DNA from: Desulfovibrionaceae bacterium
GTDB taxonomy: Bacteria; Desulfobacterota; Desulfovibrionia; Desulfovibrionales; Desulfovibrionaceae
Assembly: GCA_015709205.1 (NCBI GenBank)
Contig: JACCQO010000023.1
Span: 1-52,765 of the forward strand
Direction: 5' to 3'
Length of the DNA: 52,765 nucleotides
The translations under genes were made by a program, and so were the position numbers. This document shows positions 1-8,681 of this stretch, piece by piece; position 1 is the first letter of the stretch; each line of letters starts with the position of its first letter. The notes below the pieces were generated by a model. The model saw only the letters and a list, made by a program, of their open reading frames with translations, searched no databases and was not told the origin of the DNA.

Positions 1-556
1 ACCACCCCGCCCCCGACCCGGAACGCTCGCACGCCGCCGCGTGCCGCTTCGCTGCGCGGCGCGGCACAGGGTCGAAGGGGCATCGTGGGATGGGGAGGCG
101 GGCGCGGAAGGGTTTGGGAAAGATCAAGGGACAAGGATGCGCCGCCCTCGCGGCTTTGCCGCGTGCGGGCTTGAGGGCGCGTCGGTCGCGGGGAGAGGAC
201 ATGGCCTGTCATGCAGGCAAGGCGACATGGTGCGGTGCTGGTGGCGTTGCGCCTTATACGGTCGGCATCGCGGTTCGGGCCGCTGTTGCTCCGCGCGGGT
301 TGTCCGGGCGCAAAAAAGGGAGCCGCCAGGCTCCCTTCGTATTCAAAGTCTCGCTTCCCTCACAGGGGGTATCGTTTCGCGGTCGCCGACAAGGCATGAT
401 CGTTTCCGCCCACAGAGGCTCCCGGCCCAGGGCGCATCCGCCGCAAAGCGGCGGCAGCCCGGCACGCCCGCACGACCTCCTCCTTTTCCGCTCTTCCCGC
501 GCCCACCCCACCCCCGTCCGGCATCCCCGCCTCCCCCCGGCTCTTCGCCGTCCGCG
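1..556. other. Left-end region without a convincing gene
   Basis: No open frame here has a recognisable product or a good ribosome binding site; the long frames are GC-driven shadows of the OmpA gene on the other strand. The only clear element is the hairpin terminator near 312-335. The stretch 360-556 is pyrimidine-rich on the plus strand and shows nothing I can name. Confidence 0.5.
312..335 (-). terminator. Rho-independent terminator for the OmpA-family gene
   Basis: On the minus strand a perfect 7-bp stem (GGGAGCC/GGCTCCC, plus positions 318-324 and 329-335) with a 4-base loop is followed by six T residues (312-317). It lies about 220 bases after the stop of the OmpA-family gene and is the first terminator on its transcript. 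The plus strand has only a weak T-rich stretch after the stem, so minus is the favoured direction. Confidence 0.7.
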
Positions 557-1744
557 TCAATCCAGGCGGCGGATGACGACGCGGCGGTTTTGGGCCTTGC
601 CGGGTTCGGTGGTGTTGGGAGCCACGGGGTTGTTGGCGCCGTAGCCGCGGGTTACCAGGCGGGCGGGGGCCACGCCGTGTTGGGCGAGGTAGCTCTTGAT
701 GGTCTGCGCGCGTTGGCGGGAGAGGTCCAGGTTGTGGCGTGCGCTGCCGGTGCTGTCGGTATGTCCGCCGATTTCGAAGCCCGAGCCGAGCAGTTGCGGG
801 GTGTTCATGGCCTGGGCGATCTGGTCGAGGTCCGCCATGGCCTGCTGGTCGTTCAGGCGGGCGGAGTCGCTGTCGAAGTGGATGCTCAGGGTCACGGCGT
901 GTTCGGCCTGGCCGGGCGCGTCGAAGAGCGGGGCGGCCACGGAAGCGTCCGTGGCGGGCGCGGGTGCGGCGGTGCCGGACGCGGCGGGCGCGGCCGTGGT
1001 TTCGAAGGCGGGCGCGCGGCCGACGTGGCGGGCCCAGGCCTGTTCGTGGTCGTCCTGGCCGAGCAGGCGGCGCACGGCGCCCTGGTTCTGCAGGGCGGTT
1101 TCGCAGGCGGCCAGGGTCGCGCCGCCGTCCAGGGCCACCAGGCGCAGGGAGATGTAGACTTCGGATTCCGTGGCCAGGTAGGTGCCGACCAGGGCGGCCA
1201 CGGCTCCGGCCTCGCGCGTGGCGAGCTTGGCCGTGTCGCGCGAGAGCAGGAATTCGCCGCTGTGCGGCTGGATGGCCATGTTCGCGCGCAACCGGCTTTC
1301 GCTGACCTGGTAGCCGTACTGGGCCAGGCGGGTGGCCACCTGGTGCGCCACGAGGCGGCCCAGGGGGCAGGTCCGGGTGAGGTCTTCCTGGTCGGCGAGG
1401 CTGGCGGCGAGGATCGCGCCCCGGGGCATGGCCTTGCCCGCCAGGTTGGCGGCCAGGGCGTCCGCGGCGTAGAGCGAGGCCGCGGTCAACCGCGAGCCCG
1501 CGTCCTGGCCGTTTTCCGTGGTGTCGTAGTCCTGCACCACGCCGGACGGGCCGGAGAAGAGGTCGTCGGCGCGCGCCACGGCGGAGAGCAGGAACACGGT
1601 CAGCGCCGTGGCCAGCACCAGGTACGGCAGGGTGCGCAGGGCCTGGGACGCGCGGGGCGCTGCGGCCGGCGCGTCCGCGCGGCCGCCGGAGTGCGGGACG
1701 CGCCGGGCATCGGTGTGCGGTGGGGAATCGTGGGTGTGTTTCAC
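557..1744 (-). CDS. OmpA-family outer-membrane protein with FlgO-like domain
   Basis: About 395 residues. The start is taken as GTG at 1744 because AGAGGAG precedes it at good spacing; the frame stays open upstream but without a ribosome site. A proline/alanine-rich N terminus is followed by a hydrophobic segment ending in AVARA-D, a signal peptide or anchor. The middle (about residues 60-200 of this start) resembles FlgO-type domains (loss-of-copy family of flagellar/outer-membrane proteins), with the pattern of small helices and the SLRLV strand. The last 110 residues are a typical OmpA peptidoglycan-binding domain, with GGHTDSTG and the N-R-R-V end motif. Probably links the outer membrane to the cell wall; role in motility is only suggested by the FlgO similarity. 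Confidence 0.85.
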   Translation of the reverse strand: MKHTHDSPPHTDARRVPHSGGRADAPAAAPRASQALRTLPYLVLATALTVFLLSAVARADDLFSGPSGVVQDYDTTENGQDAGSRLTAASLYAADALAANLAGKAMPRGAILAASLADQEDLTRTCPLGRLVAHQVATRLAQYGYQVSESRLRANMAIQPHSGEFLLSRDTAKLATREAGAVAALVGTYLATESEVYISLRLVALDGGATLAACETALQNQGAVRRLLGQDDHEQAWARHVGRAPAFETTAAPAASGTAAPAPATDASVAAPLFDAPGQAEHAVTLSIHFDSDSARLNDQQAMADLDQIAQAMNTPQLLGSGFEIGGHTDSTGSARHNLDLSRQRAQTIKSYLAQHGVAPARLVTRGYGANNPVAPNTTEPGKAQNRRVVIRRLD

Positions 1745-1901
1745 TGCCGGTCTCCTCTTTGGGTTCTTTCGGCGGATGTGGGCAAAGCAATAGGGTTGCG
1801 GGCGCACTGGACGCGCACGGCGCGCATGGGGTAGGCACGGAGAGCGCCGCCGGGCGGCGCGGAGTGCGCAATCGAGGGCAATCACGGGCAAGGAGCGGGC
1901 C

Positions 1902-3047
1902 ATGGCGCGGATCGCGGCGGGACCGAAGGCGAGGCCGGGAAAGCGGGCGGCGCAGGGGCCGGAGAAGGGGCCCGGCGACGCCACGCGGCCCTTGCGGCTG
2001 GCGGTGTACACGCTGGAGAACGTGGAGTGGGCCTGTGCGCAGTTGCGGGTGGTGCAGCCGCTGGGAATGCTGCGCGGGCGGGTCGAGCCGGTGTGGGGTT
2101 CGGTGCGCGACGGCGGGCGCTATCTGGTCATCGAGGCGGCCATGGAGCGCGCGGACGCGGTGCTCTTCCAGCGCACGTTCGCGGCGGGCGGCGGGCGCGT
2201 GGTGTTCGAGCGCGCCCTGGCGTCGGGCAAGCCGGTGTATCTGGACCTGGACGACGACTTTTTCGACATTCCGGACACGCCGTATTTCCGCAAGCGGCTG
2301 TCCTTCGATCCCGGGGAGATCGCCGAGGCGGTGCGGCGCGCGCAGGCGGTGTCCGTGGCCACGGAGCCGCTGGCCGAGCGGGTGCGCGCGCTGGGCGCGC
2401 GGCGGGTGCGCGTGCTGCCGAACCTGGTGCAGCCGTCGGTCTGGCGGCGCGCCCCGGCGGGCGGGGCCGCGCGGTCGGCCGCCGGGGCGGGGGGCGGCCC
2501 GGTGCGCGTGGGCTATCTGGGCTCGCCCACGCACGAGCCGGACTTGCGGCGGATCGAGGGCGTGTTGCTGGACCTGGCCAGGCGGCACGGGCGCGCGGTG
2601 GAATTCCGTTTTTTCGGCTGCGTGACCCCGGCGCTGCGCGGCCTGCCGGGCGGCAGGCCCGCGCCGTTCGACGATCGCTATCTTTCCTTCGTGCGCACCC
2701 TGCCGTCCCTGGAGCTCGACGTGGCCGTGGCCCCGCTGGTGGACAACGCCTTCAACCGCTGCAAGTCGGGCGTGAAGTGGATGGAGTACGCCATGGCCGG
2801 GGTGGCCGGGGTCTTTGCGGACCTGGAGCCGTACCGCGCCGTGGTGCGCCATGGAGAGACGGGTTTTCTGGCCGCCGCCGATGCCGACTGGGCCGAGGCG
2901 CTGGACGCCCTGGTGCGCGACGCGGCCCTACGCGTCCGCGTTGCGGAGGCGGCGCGCGCGGCCGTGCTGCGCGACCACGACATGGGCACGGGCGTGGCGG
3001 CCTATGAGGCGTTCTGGCGGTTCGGCGGGGAGCCGGAGCGGGAGTAG
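1902..3047 (+). CDS. Glycosyltransferase, GT-B fold (group 1-like)
   Basis: 381 residues, the only plus-strand gene of the glycan island. ATG at 1902 has AAGGAG seven bases upstream. The N-terminal half has the LAVYTLENVEWACAQLR opening and the LDLDDDFFDIP segment seen in GT-B enzymes that follow a leading glycan strand; the C-terminal half has VRVGYLGSPTHEPDL and the nucleotide-sugar region with KWMEYAMAG and G-E-T-G-F. These features fit a cytoplasmic retaining glycosyltransferase using an NDP sugar. Donor and acceptor cannot be told. It is divergent from the OmpA-family gene and convergent with the membrane glycosyltransferase gene, whose stop lies 2 bases away. Confidence 0.8.
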   Translation: MARIAAGPKARPGKRAAQGPEKGPGDATRPLRLAVYTLENVEWACAQLRVVQPLGMLRGRVEPVWGSVRDGGRYLVIEAAMERADAVLFQRTFAAGGGRVVFERALASGKPVYLDLDDDFFDIPDTPYFRKRLSFDPGEIAEAVRRAQAVSVATEPLAERVRALGARRVRVLPNLVQPSVWRRAPAGGAARSAAGAGGGPVRVGYLGSPTHEPDLRRIEGVLLDLARRHGRAVEFRFFGCVTPALRGLPGGRPAPFDDRYLSFVRTLPSLELDVAVAPLVDNAFNRCKSGVKWMEYAMAGVAGVFADLEPYRAVVRHGETGFLAAADADWAEALDALVRDAALRVRVAEAARAAVLRDHDMGTGVAAYEAFWRFGGEPERE

Positions 3048-3048
3048 G

Positions 3049-4251
3049 TCAGCGCAGGCGGCGCGCGCCGGGGCCGGGCCCGGCAAGGCGCGCCAGGGCC
3101 GCGGCGGCCAGGGCGATGAGCAGGCCGTCCAGGGGCAGCCGGTAGCGGATCGAGCCGATGGTGACCATGTGCAGGGCCGTGTAGTAGCCCATGAAGAGCC
3201 AGAGAAGCGAGGTGTCCCGGAAGCGGTCGCGCAGCACCCTCAGGCTGGCCAGGGCCAGCAGCAGCACGGGCCCGAAGGACAGGACCGAGACGGTGCGGAC
3301 CTTCCAGGACGTGATGGATTCCGCCGAGGGCCACAGGGCCCAGAAGCGCAGGAATTTGTTCACCGCCAGCCGGGCGAAGCGGCCGGGGTTCTCCTTGATG
3401 AAGGCCTCGGCCTTTTGTTTTTTCCAGTCGTCGCGTTCCAGTTCCCGTTGCACCGGGTCCGGCCCGTCGGGCAGCCCTTCGAGATAACCCCATTCCGGCC
3501 GCGCCACGCCGCCGTCCTCGTTCCAGGGGTTGTTGCCCTCCCAGAGCACCTGGCCCGAGCCCGTGGTGGTGATCATGAAACGGTGGTAGACGTTCCAGTT
3601 GCGCACGGCCCAGGGGGCCACGAGCACGGCGAAGGCCAGGGCGGCGAGCAGGGTGCGCCGGAGGTTCCAGCGCCGCGCGAGCCAGGCCCAGGCCGCGGCC
3701 ACGGGCAGAAAATAGAGCAGTGTGGGCCGCGCCAGGTGCGCGAGCCCGGCGGCGAATCCGGCGCGCGGCGCGTGGGCCGGGCCGGGCTCGGCCAGCAGGG
3801 CCAGGAACACGGCGGGCAGCAGGGTGAAGAAGAAGGGCTCGGAGAGCAGCAGGCCGGAGAAGTAGACGTGCGTGGGGTAGAGCGCGGCGGCGAAGGCCGC
3901 GAAGCCCGCGGCGCGGGGGGAATCGTGGAGCCGGTGCGCGACGAGCCCCACGGGGAACACGGCCAGGGACCCGGCGACGCAGGTCAGGAGCTTGCCCGCG
4001 AGCACGGAGCCGCCCAGGAACTGCACCAGGGCGAAGAAGAGCGGGGCCAGGGGCATGTCCGAGCCCAGGCCGCCGCCGGGGCCCCAGAGGGTGTGCTCCG
4101 TGACCAGGCTGTGCCCGCGCCCCCAGAAGCGGCCCTCGTCGGCGAACGCGATGTGCTGGTTGAAGAGCAGCATGCAGCCCACGCGCGCCACGAGCGCGGT
4201 GATGAAGGCGAGCAGCAGGATGCGGCGGATGTCGGTCGGGTCGTGGCGCAT
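3049..4251 (-). CDS. Multi-spanning membrane glycosyltransferase (GT39/ArnT-like)
   Basis: About 400 residues from the ATG at 4251 (no good Shine-Dalgarno site is visible, so the exact start is uncertain). The protein has roughly ten hydrophobic segments. The first periplasmic loop carries the acidic F-A-D-E-G-R-F pattern where GT39/GT83 enzymes hold their catalytic aspartate, followed by the SDMPLAPLFFAL segment. It would use a lipid-linked sugar donor and glycosylate an acceptor on the outer face of the inner membrane. The family call rests on topology and the D-E motif; the substrate is unknown. It follows the asparagine synthase gene by 41 bases on the same strand. Confidence 0.75.
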   Translation of the reverse strand: MRHDPTDIRRILLLAFITALVARVGCMLLFNQHIAFADEGRFWGRGHSLVTEHTLWGPGGGLGSDMPLAPLFFALVQFLGGSVLAGKLLTCVAGSLAVFPVGLVAHRLHDSPRAAGFAAFAAALYPTHVYFSGLLLSEPFFFTLLPAVFLALLAEPGPAHAPRAGFAAGLAHLARPTLLYFLPVAAAWAWLARRWNLRRTLLAALAFAVLVAPWAVRNWNVYHRFMITTTGSGQVLWEGNNPWNEDGGVARPEWGYLEGLPDGPDPVQRELERDDWKKQKAEAFIKENPGRFARLAVNKFLRFWALWPSAESITSWKVRTVSVLSFGPVLLLALASLRVLRDRFRDTSLLWLFMGYYTALHMVTIGSIRYRLPLDGLLIALAAAALARLAGPGPGARRLR

Positions 4252-4292
4252 GGCGGGGCGGGCGGTTGCTGTGGAGGAACCGGGAGATTCTA

Positions 4293-6191
4293 TCAGGCTC
4301 GTCCCCGGGCGTCGAGCCAGGCCTGGAGCATGAGCGCGTCCCAGAGGTAGTAGGCGCGGTCCGCGCGGCCGGACTGGTGCTCGCTCCACCAGAATTCGAC
4401 CTGGGAGGCGTCCAGCAGCCCCTGGCGGCGCAGGGCGGCGGGCGCGAGCAGGTCGCCCGCCCAGTCGCGCAGTTCGTGGCGCAGCCAGTGGGCCAGGGGC
4501 ACGCCGAAGCCCATCTTGGGCCGCTCCACCAGTTCGCGCGGCACGTGGCGATAAAGCACCTTGCGCAGGATGCGTTTGCCCTCGGGCGGCACGGGGCGCA
4601 TGGCCTCGGGCAGCCGCGCGGCGAACTCCGCCACGCGGTGGTCCAGGATCGGCACGCGGGCCTCCAGGGACGAGGCCATGGAGGCGCGGTCCACCTTGGT
4701 CAGGATGTCGTCCGGCAGGTAGGTGACCAGGTCCCAGTACTGCATGGCGCGGGTGTGGTCGCCCAGGGCGCGCCAGTCGTCGGCCGGATCGTCCAGCGCG
4801 GTGTGCGGCTCGCGGCTGCCGGGAACGAGGGCGGCCGGGCGTTTGTGGTGCGAGACCAGGTGGCGGTAGAAGGCGCGGAAGTCGCGCGCCGTCACCGTGT
4901 CGAGCCGGGCGCGCAGCCGCCCGCCGGGCGGGAACGCGGGCCCCAGCAGGGCGGCCGTGCGGCGCAGCGCAAGGGGGATGGCCGCGATGCGGTTCCAGAC
5001 CCGGGCGGTGCCGTAGCGGCCGTAGCCGGCGAAGAGCTCGTCGCCGCCGTCGCCGGACAGGCAGACCGTGACGTGCTCGCGGGCCAGCTTGCAGACCATG
5101 TAGGTCGGAATCTGCGAGGAGTCGGAAAAGGGCTCGTCCCAGTGGTGCGGAATGCGCGGCACCACGGCGAGCAGGTCGGCCGGGGTGCAGGTCAGCTGGG
5201 TGTGCTCGGTGCCCAGGTGCGCGGCCACGGCCGCGGCGTGGCGCGACTCGTCGTACTCCCCTTCGGCAAAGGCGATGGAGAAGGTCTTCACGGGCCGCGC
5301 GCTCTGGGCCTGCATCAGGGCCACCACGGTGGAGGAGTCGATGCCGCCGGAGAGGAACGCGCCCAGCGGCACGTCGGCGATCATGCGCAGCCCCACGGCG
5401 TCGGTGAGCAGCCGTTCGACCTCTTCGGCGGCCTCGGCCTCGGAGCCCGGGAACGGATCGGCGCGGCCCGCGTCCCAGGCCGCGCGCGCGGACCAGTAGA
5501 CGGTCTCGCGCGGTGCGCCGATCGCGCCGCCCGGCTCGGGCGCGGCAAAGGTCAGGATGGTGCCCGGGCGCTGCTTGCGCGCCGCGCCGTAGACCGTGTA
5601 CGGCGCGGGGATGTAGTTGTGGCGGAAGTAGAGGGCCAGCGCGTCGAGGTCCAGGGAATCGTCGAAGTCCGGGTGCGCGCGCAGGGACTTGAGCTCGGAG
5701 CCGAAGACCAGGGCGCGTCCGGCGCGGGCCCAGTAGACCGGCTTGATGCCCAGCCGGTCGCGCACCAGGTGCAGTTCGCGATGCTCCGCGTCCCACAGGC
5801 CGATGGCGAACATGCCCACGCACCGGGCCACGGCCGCCTCCAGACCCCATTCGACGATGGCCGCGAGCAGCACCTCGGTGTCCGACTGGCCGTTGAAGGC
5901 GTGGCCCAGGGGTTCCAGTTCGGCGCGCAGGACGCGGTAGTTGTAGATCTCGCCGTTGAAGACGATGGCGTAGCGCCCGTCCGCGCTGAACATGGGCTGG
6001 CGGCCCAGGGGGGAGAGGTCGATGATCGACAGCCGCCGCTGGCCCAGGGCCACGCCCGCGACCGGGTCGGCCCACGCGCCGGAGTCGTCGGGCCCGCGAT
6101 GGACCATGGTGTCGGCCATGGCGCGCACGCGGGCCTCGAAGGCGTCGGCGGGAGGCGGCGCGGATGTCAGGATGCCGGTTATGCCGCACAT
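4293..6191 (-). CDS. asnB: Asparagine synthase (glutamine-hydrolysing), AsnB family
   Basis: 632 residues. The start at 6191 is set by the obligatory MCGITG, whose cysteine 2 is the glutaminase nucleophile. The N-terminal class II amidotransferase domain contains HRGPDDSG, RLSIIDLS and FNGEIYNY; the C-terminal ATP-pyrophosphatase domain contains the LSGGIDSS loop and SGDGGDELFAGYGRY. All catalytic signatures are present. Placed in a glycan island together with an MBOAT/SGNH pair, it may amidate a sugar carboxylate rather than make free asparagine, as proposed for AsnB-like enzymes of polysaccharide loci; that role is inferred. A second member of the family lies at 21525-23354. Confidence 0.88.
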   Translation of the reverse strand: MCGITGILTSAPPPADAFEARVRAMADTMVHRGPDDSGAWADPVAGVALGQRRLSIIDLSPLGRQPMFSADGRYAIVFNGEIYNYRVLRAELEPLGHAFNGQSDTEVLLAAIVEWGLEAAVARCVGMFAIGLWDAEHRELHLVRDRLGIKPVYWARAGRALVFGSELKSLRAHPDFDDSLDLDALALYFRHNYIPAPYTVYGAARKQRPGTILTFAAPEPGGAIGAPRETVYWSARAAWDAGRADPFPGSEAEAAEEVERLLTDAVGLRMIADVPLGAFLSGGIDSSTVVALMQAQSARPVKTFSIAFAEGEYDESRHAAAVAAHLGTEHTQLTCTPADLLAVVPRIPHHWDEPFSDSSQIPTYMVCKLAREHVTVCLSGDGGDELFAGYGRYGTARVWNRIAAIPLALRRTAALLGPAFPPGGRLRARLDTVTARDFRAFYRHLVSHHKRPAALVPGSREPHTALDDPADDWRALGDHTRAMQYWDLVTYLPDDILTKVDRASMASSLEARVPILDHRVAEFAARLPEAMRPVPPEGKRILRKVLYRHVPRELVERPKMGFGVPLAHWLRHELRDWAGDLLAPAALRRQGLLDASQVEFWWSEHQSGRADRAYYLWDALMLQAWLDARGRA

Positions 6192-6234
6192 GAGCGTACC
6201 ATCTCTGCTGTCGTCCCCTGGCGGGAGCTTCGGG

Positions 6235-7128
6235 TCACGGCCTGCCCCGGAGGCGGGCCTGCACCGCGCGGGCCACGATTTCGGAATTGACCAGGGCCCC
6301 GTCCTTGTGCATATGCGTAAAATCAAAGAAAAAAGTATTCGGCAAGGCGTATATCTCGTTGTCCGCCACACCGGCATACAGCGTGCGGTAGTACGCAAGC
6401 GCCGCATCGCCCCGCGGCAGGGGCGCGACGTAGAACATCAGGTCCACGGAGCGATCCGCCGCCAGTTTTCGTATCGCATCGATGTAGGACATGTCATCCC
6501 GCGAGATCGGCACTTCCGTGTCCAGAACCTCGTCGGCGGCCAGGCGGACCGTGTCCGGCGGCGGGCAGTAACCCCTGTTGCGGAAATAGGCGGCCAGGCG
6601 CTCCGGGTCGCGCGTGCCCCGGAGCAGGTAGCCCAGGATGCTTTTGCCCGTTTCGAACAGGTCGCCGATGTTGATCCCGGCCGCGAACACCTCGGCCGGG
6701 TCGCCGTAGCGCACGAGGGTGTAGGTCTTGTCGTAGGTGTGCTGCCTGTTGAAGTAGGGATTCTTCGCGGTCAGGTACAGCACGGCCAGCCGGGGGGGCG
6801 GGTTGCGGTCCAGGTAGCGGGCCAGGACGAGCTTGTAGACGCCGCCGCCGGAGAAGGCCGTGAGCGGCAGGGTCGCTGTCTTCAGGCCCAGTTGCGCGTC
6901 GAGGGCGTCGGGGATCACGCCGGCCAGGGACGAGTCGCCGAAGAAGAGGACGTCGTAGTCTCCCTGGACCCTGAACGCGTATTCCGCGCGGATGTTGGCC
7001 TCGGCGACGTCGGCCAGGTCCGCGCAGCGGATCAGCAGGATGCAGCAGAGCGCGACGGCGGCCACGGCGGCCGCGGTCAGCAGCAGGGTGGCGATGACGT
7101 ATCTCTTGTAGTTCCCGCGCATGGGCAT
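6235..7128 (-). CDS. SGNH-type membrane-anchored acyltransferase partner protein
   Basis: 297 residues. ATG codons at 7128 and 7122 are both usable; a GAGAT sequence precedes them. One N-terminal membrane helix (about residues 9-35) is followed by an extracytoplasmic domain. FFGDSSLAG provides the nucleophile serine block of the SGNH fold, and near the C terminus FFFDFTHMHKDGA provides the Asp-x-x-His pair. It starts 7 bases after the MBOAT gene stop. The pair matches AlgI/AlgJ-AlgX and similar systems in which the membrane protein moves an acyl group across the membrane and the SGNH protein finishes transfer to the glycan. Confidence 0.75.
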   Translation of the reverse strand: MPMRGNYKRYVIATLLLTAAAVAAVALCCILLIRCADLADVAEANIRAEYAFRVQGDYDVLFFGDSSLAGVIPDALDAQLGLKTATLPLTAFSGGGVYKLVLARYLDRNPPPRLAVLYLTAKNPYFNRQHTYDKTYTLVRYGDPAEVFAAGINIGDLFETGKSILGYLLRGTRDPERLAAYFRNRGYCPPPDTVRLAADEVLDTEVPISRDDMSYIDAIRKLAADRSVDLMFYVAPLPRGDAALAYYRTLYAGVADNEIYALPNTFFFDFTHMHKDGALVNSEIVARAVQARLRGRP

Positions 7129-7135
7129 CCCGATC

Positions 7136-8578
7136 TCAGAAATTGAAGTAGATGAACTCGGTGACGTTGTTCAGGGAGAACAGGCAGACCGTGAACATGG
7201 CGGCCGTGGCGAGCATGTGCCGCGCGTCGGGCTTGAAGCGCTCCAGGCGGTAGTGGGAGTTGGGGAGCAGCAGCACCACGACGAGCCCGCCGCAGAGGAT
7301 CACGAAATTCTTGTAGCTCGGCGTGAGCGCGCCGAAGAATTGCCCGGCGCGGAAGGCGACGTCGGGCAGGCGGTCGGCGAACAGGGCTGGAACGGGGATG
7401 GCGTGCGGGGTGAACATGGCCCGCAGGACCTTGAGCGCCTCGCTGAAATCCTTGGCCCGGAAGAACACCCAGCCGATGTTCACGAAGTTGAAGGTCAGGA
7501 ACAGGGCCAGCCCCTTGTTCACGGCCGGGCCCAGCCGCGACCAGGCGCGGTTGAGCACCAGGGCCGCGCCGTGCAGGCCGCCCCAGAAGACGAACGTCCA
7601 CGCCGCGCCGTGCCACAGGCCGCAGAGCAGGAAGGTGACGGCCAGGTTCAGGTAGGTCCGCGCCGCGCCTTTGCGGTTTCCGCCCAGGGGAATGTAGAGG
7701 TAGTCGCGCAGGAAATCGCCGAGGGTGATGTGCCAGCGCCGCCAGAACTCCTGGACGCTCGTCGCCTTGTAGGGCGAGCGGAAGTTGATGGGCACGCGGA
7801 TGTTCAGCAGCAGGGCCGAGCCCATGGCCATGTCCATGTAGCCGCTGAAGTCGAAGTAGAGTTGCAGGGTGTAGCTCAGGCTGGTGATCCAGGCCTCGTG
7901 GAACTGGATCGAGGCGGCCCCGAATCCCTGGCCGACCCAGGTGGCGAGGTTGTCGGCGAGCAGGACCTTCTTGCTCAGGCCGATGCCGAAGAGGAAGAGC
8001 CCGGCCGCGATGTTGCGGTAGTTGAGGATCAGGGCCTTGCGGGAGGAGAATTGCGGGATCATGGCCCGGTGGTGCACGATGGGCCCGGCGATGAGCTGCG
8101 GGAAGAAGGTGATGAACAGCGTGTAGTTGACGATGTCGTGCTCGCGGACGGTTCCGGAATAGCTGTCCACGAGGTAGGCGATCTGCTGGAAGGTGAAGAA
8201 GCTGATGGCCAGCGGCAGGACGATGTCGAGGTGCGGCAGGGAGGTTCCGAACAGCGCGTTGACGTTGGCCAGGAAGAAGTTCGTGTACTTGTAGTAGCCG
8301 ATGAGCAGGAGGTTGACGGCCACGCCCAGGGCGAGGTGGCCCTTGCGGGCGCGGGGCGTGTCCGCCCTGGCGATGCGCAGGCCGCAGAGGAAGTTGAAGC
8401 CGATGGAAAAGAGCATCAGGGCGAGGTACCTGGGATTCCAGTACCCGTAGAAGAAGAGCGAGCAGGCCACGAGGGCCAGCTTCGCCCCGGTGGTCTTGCG
8501 GGCCCGGATCAGGCCGAAATAGAGCAGGAACGTGACGGGCAGGAAGAGGAGTATGAACCCATAGGAATTGAAAAGCAT
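7136..8578 (-). CDS. MBOAT-family O-acyltransferase (AlgI-like)
   Basis: 480 residues, close to the usual AlgI/DltB length. GGAGATCCAGG precedes the ATG. The family signatures are clear: FFYGYWNPRYL near the N terminus, FFPQLIAGPI in the middle, YFDFSGYMDMA, FWRRWHITL, and the catalytic-histidine region LLCGLWHGAAWTFVFWGGLHG. About eleven membrane segments. It should transfer an acetyl (or other acyl) group to an exported glycan together with the SGNH protein encoded just downstream. Which glycan is modified is inferred from the surrounding island. Confidence 0.9.
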   Translation of the reverse strand: MLFNSYGFILLFLPVTFLLYFGLIRARKTTGAKLALVACSLFFYGYWNPRYLALMLFSIGFNFLCGLRIARADTPRARKGHLALGVAVNLLLIGYYKYTNFFLANVNALFGTSLPHLDIVLPLAISFFTFQQIAYLVDSYSGTVREHDIVNYTLFITFFPQLIAGPIVHHRAMIPQFSSRKALILNYRNIAAGLFLFGIGLSKKVLLADNLATWVGQGFGAASIQFHEAWITSLSYTLQLYFDFSGYMDMAMGSALLLNIRVPINFRSPYKATSVQEFWRRWHITLGDFLRDYLYIPLGGNRKGAARTYLNLAVTFLLCGLWHGAAWTFVFWGGLHGAALVLNRAWSRLGPAVNKGLALFLTFNFVNIGWVFFRAKDFSEALKVLRAMFTPHAIPVPALFADRLPDVAFRAGQFFGALTPSYKNFVILCGGLVVVLLLPNSHYRLERFKPDARHMLATAAMFTVCLFSLNNVTEFIYFNF

Positions 8579-8681
8579 CCTGGATCTCCGTCACGGTGAG
8601 GCGGTCTGGCTTCCGGCCGTCGCCATGGCCGGAGCGCACGCCCGATGCCCTAGGGAAGAAGCGGGCGCTGCGGGAAAGGGA

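Noticed and set aside
1766-1773. GCCGAAAG resembling a sigma-28 -10 box before the OmpA/FlgO gene
   Set aside because: No matching TAAA-type -35 box at the right distance, and the box itself has mismatches.
41-1834. Very long open frame on the plus strand over the OmpA-family gene
   Set aside because: No recognisable protein, arginine/glycine-rich, and antisense to a gene with clear domains; typical GC-rich shadow.
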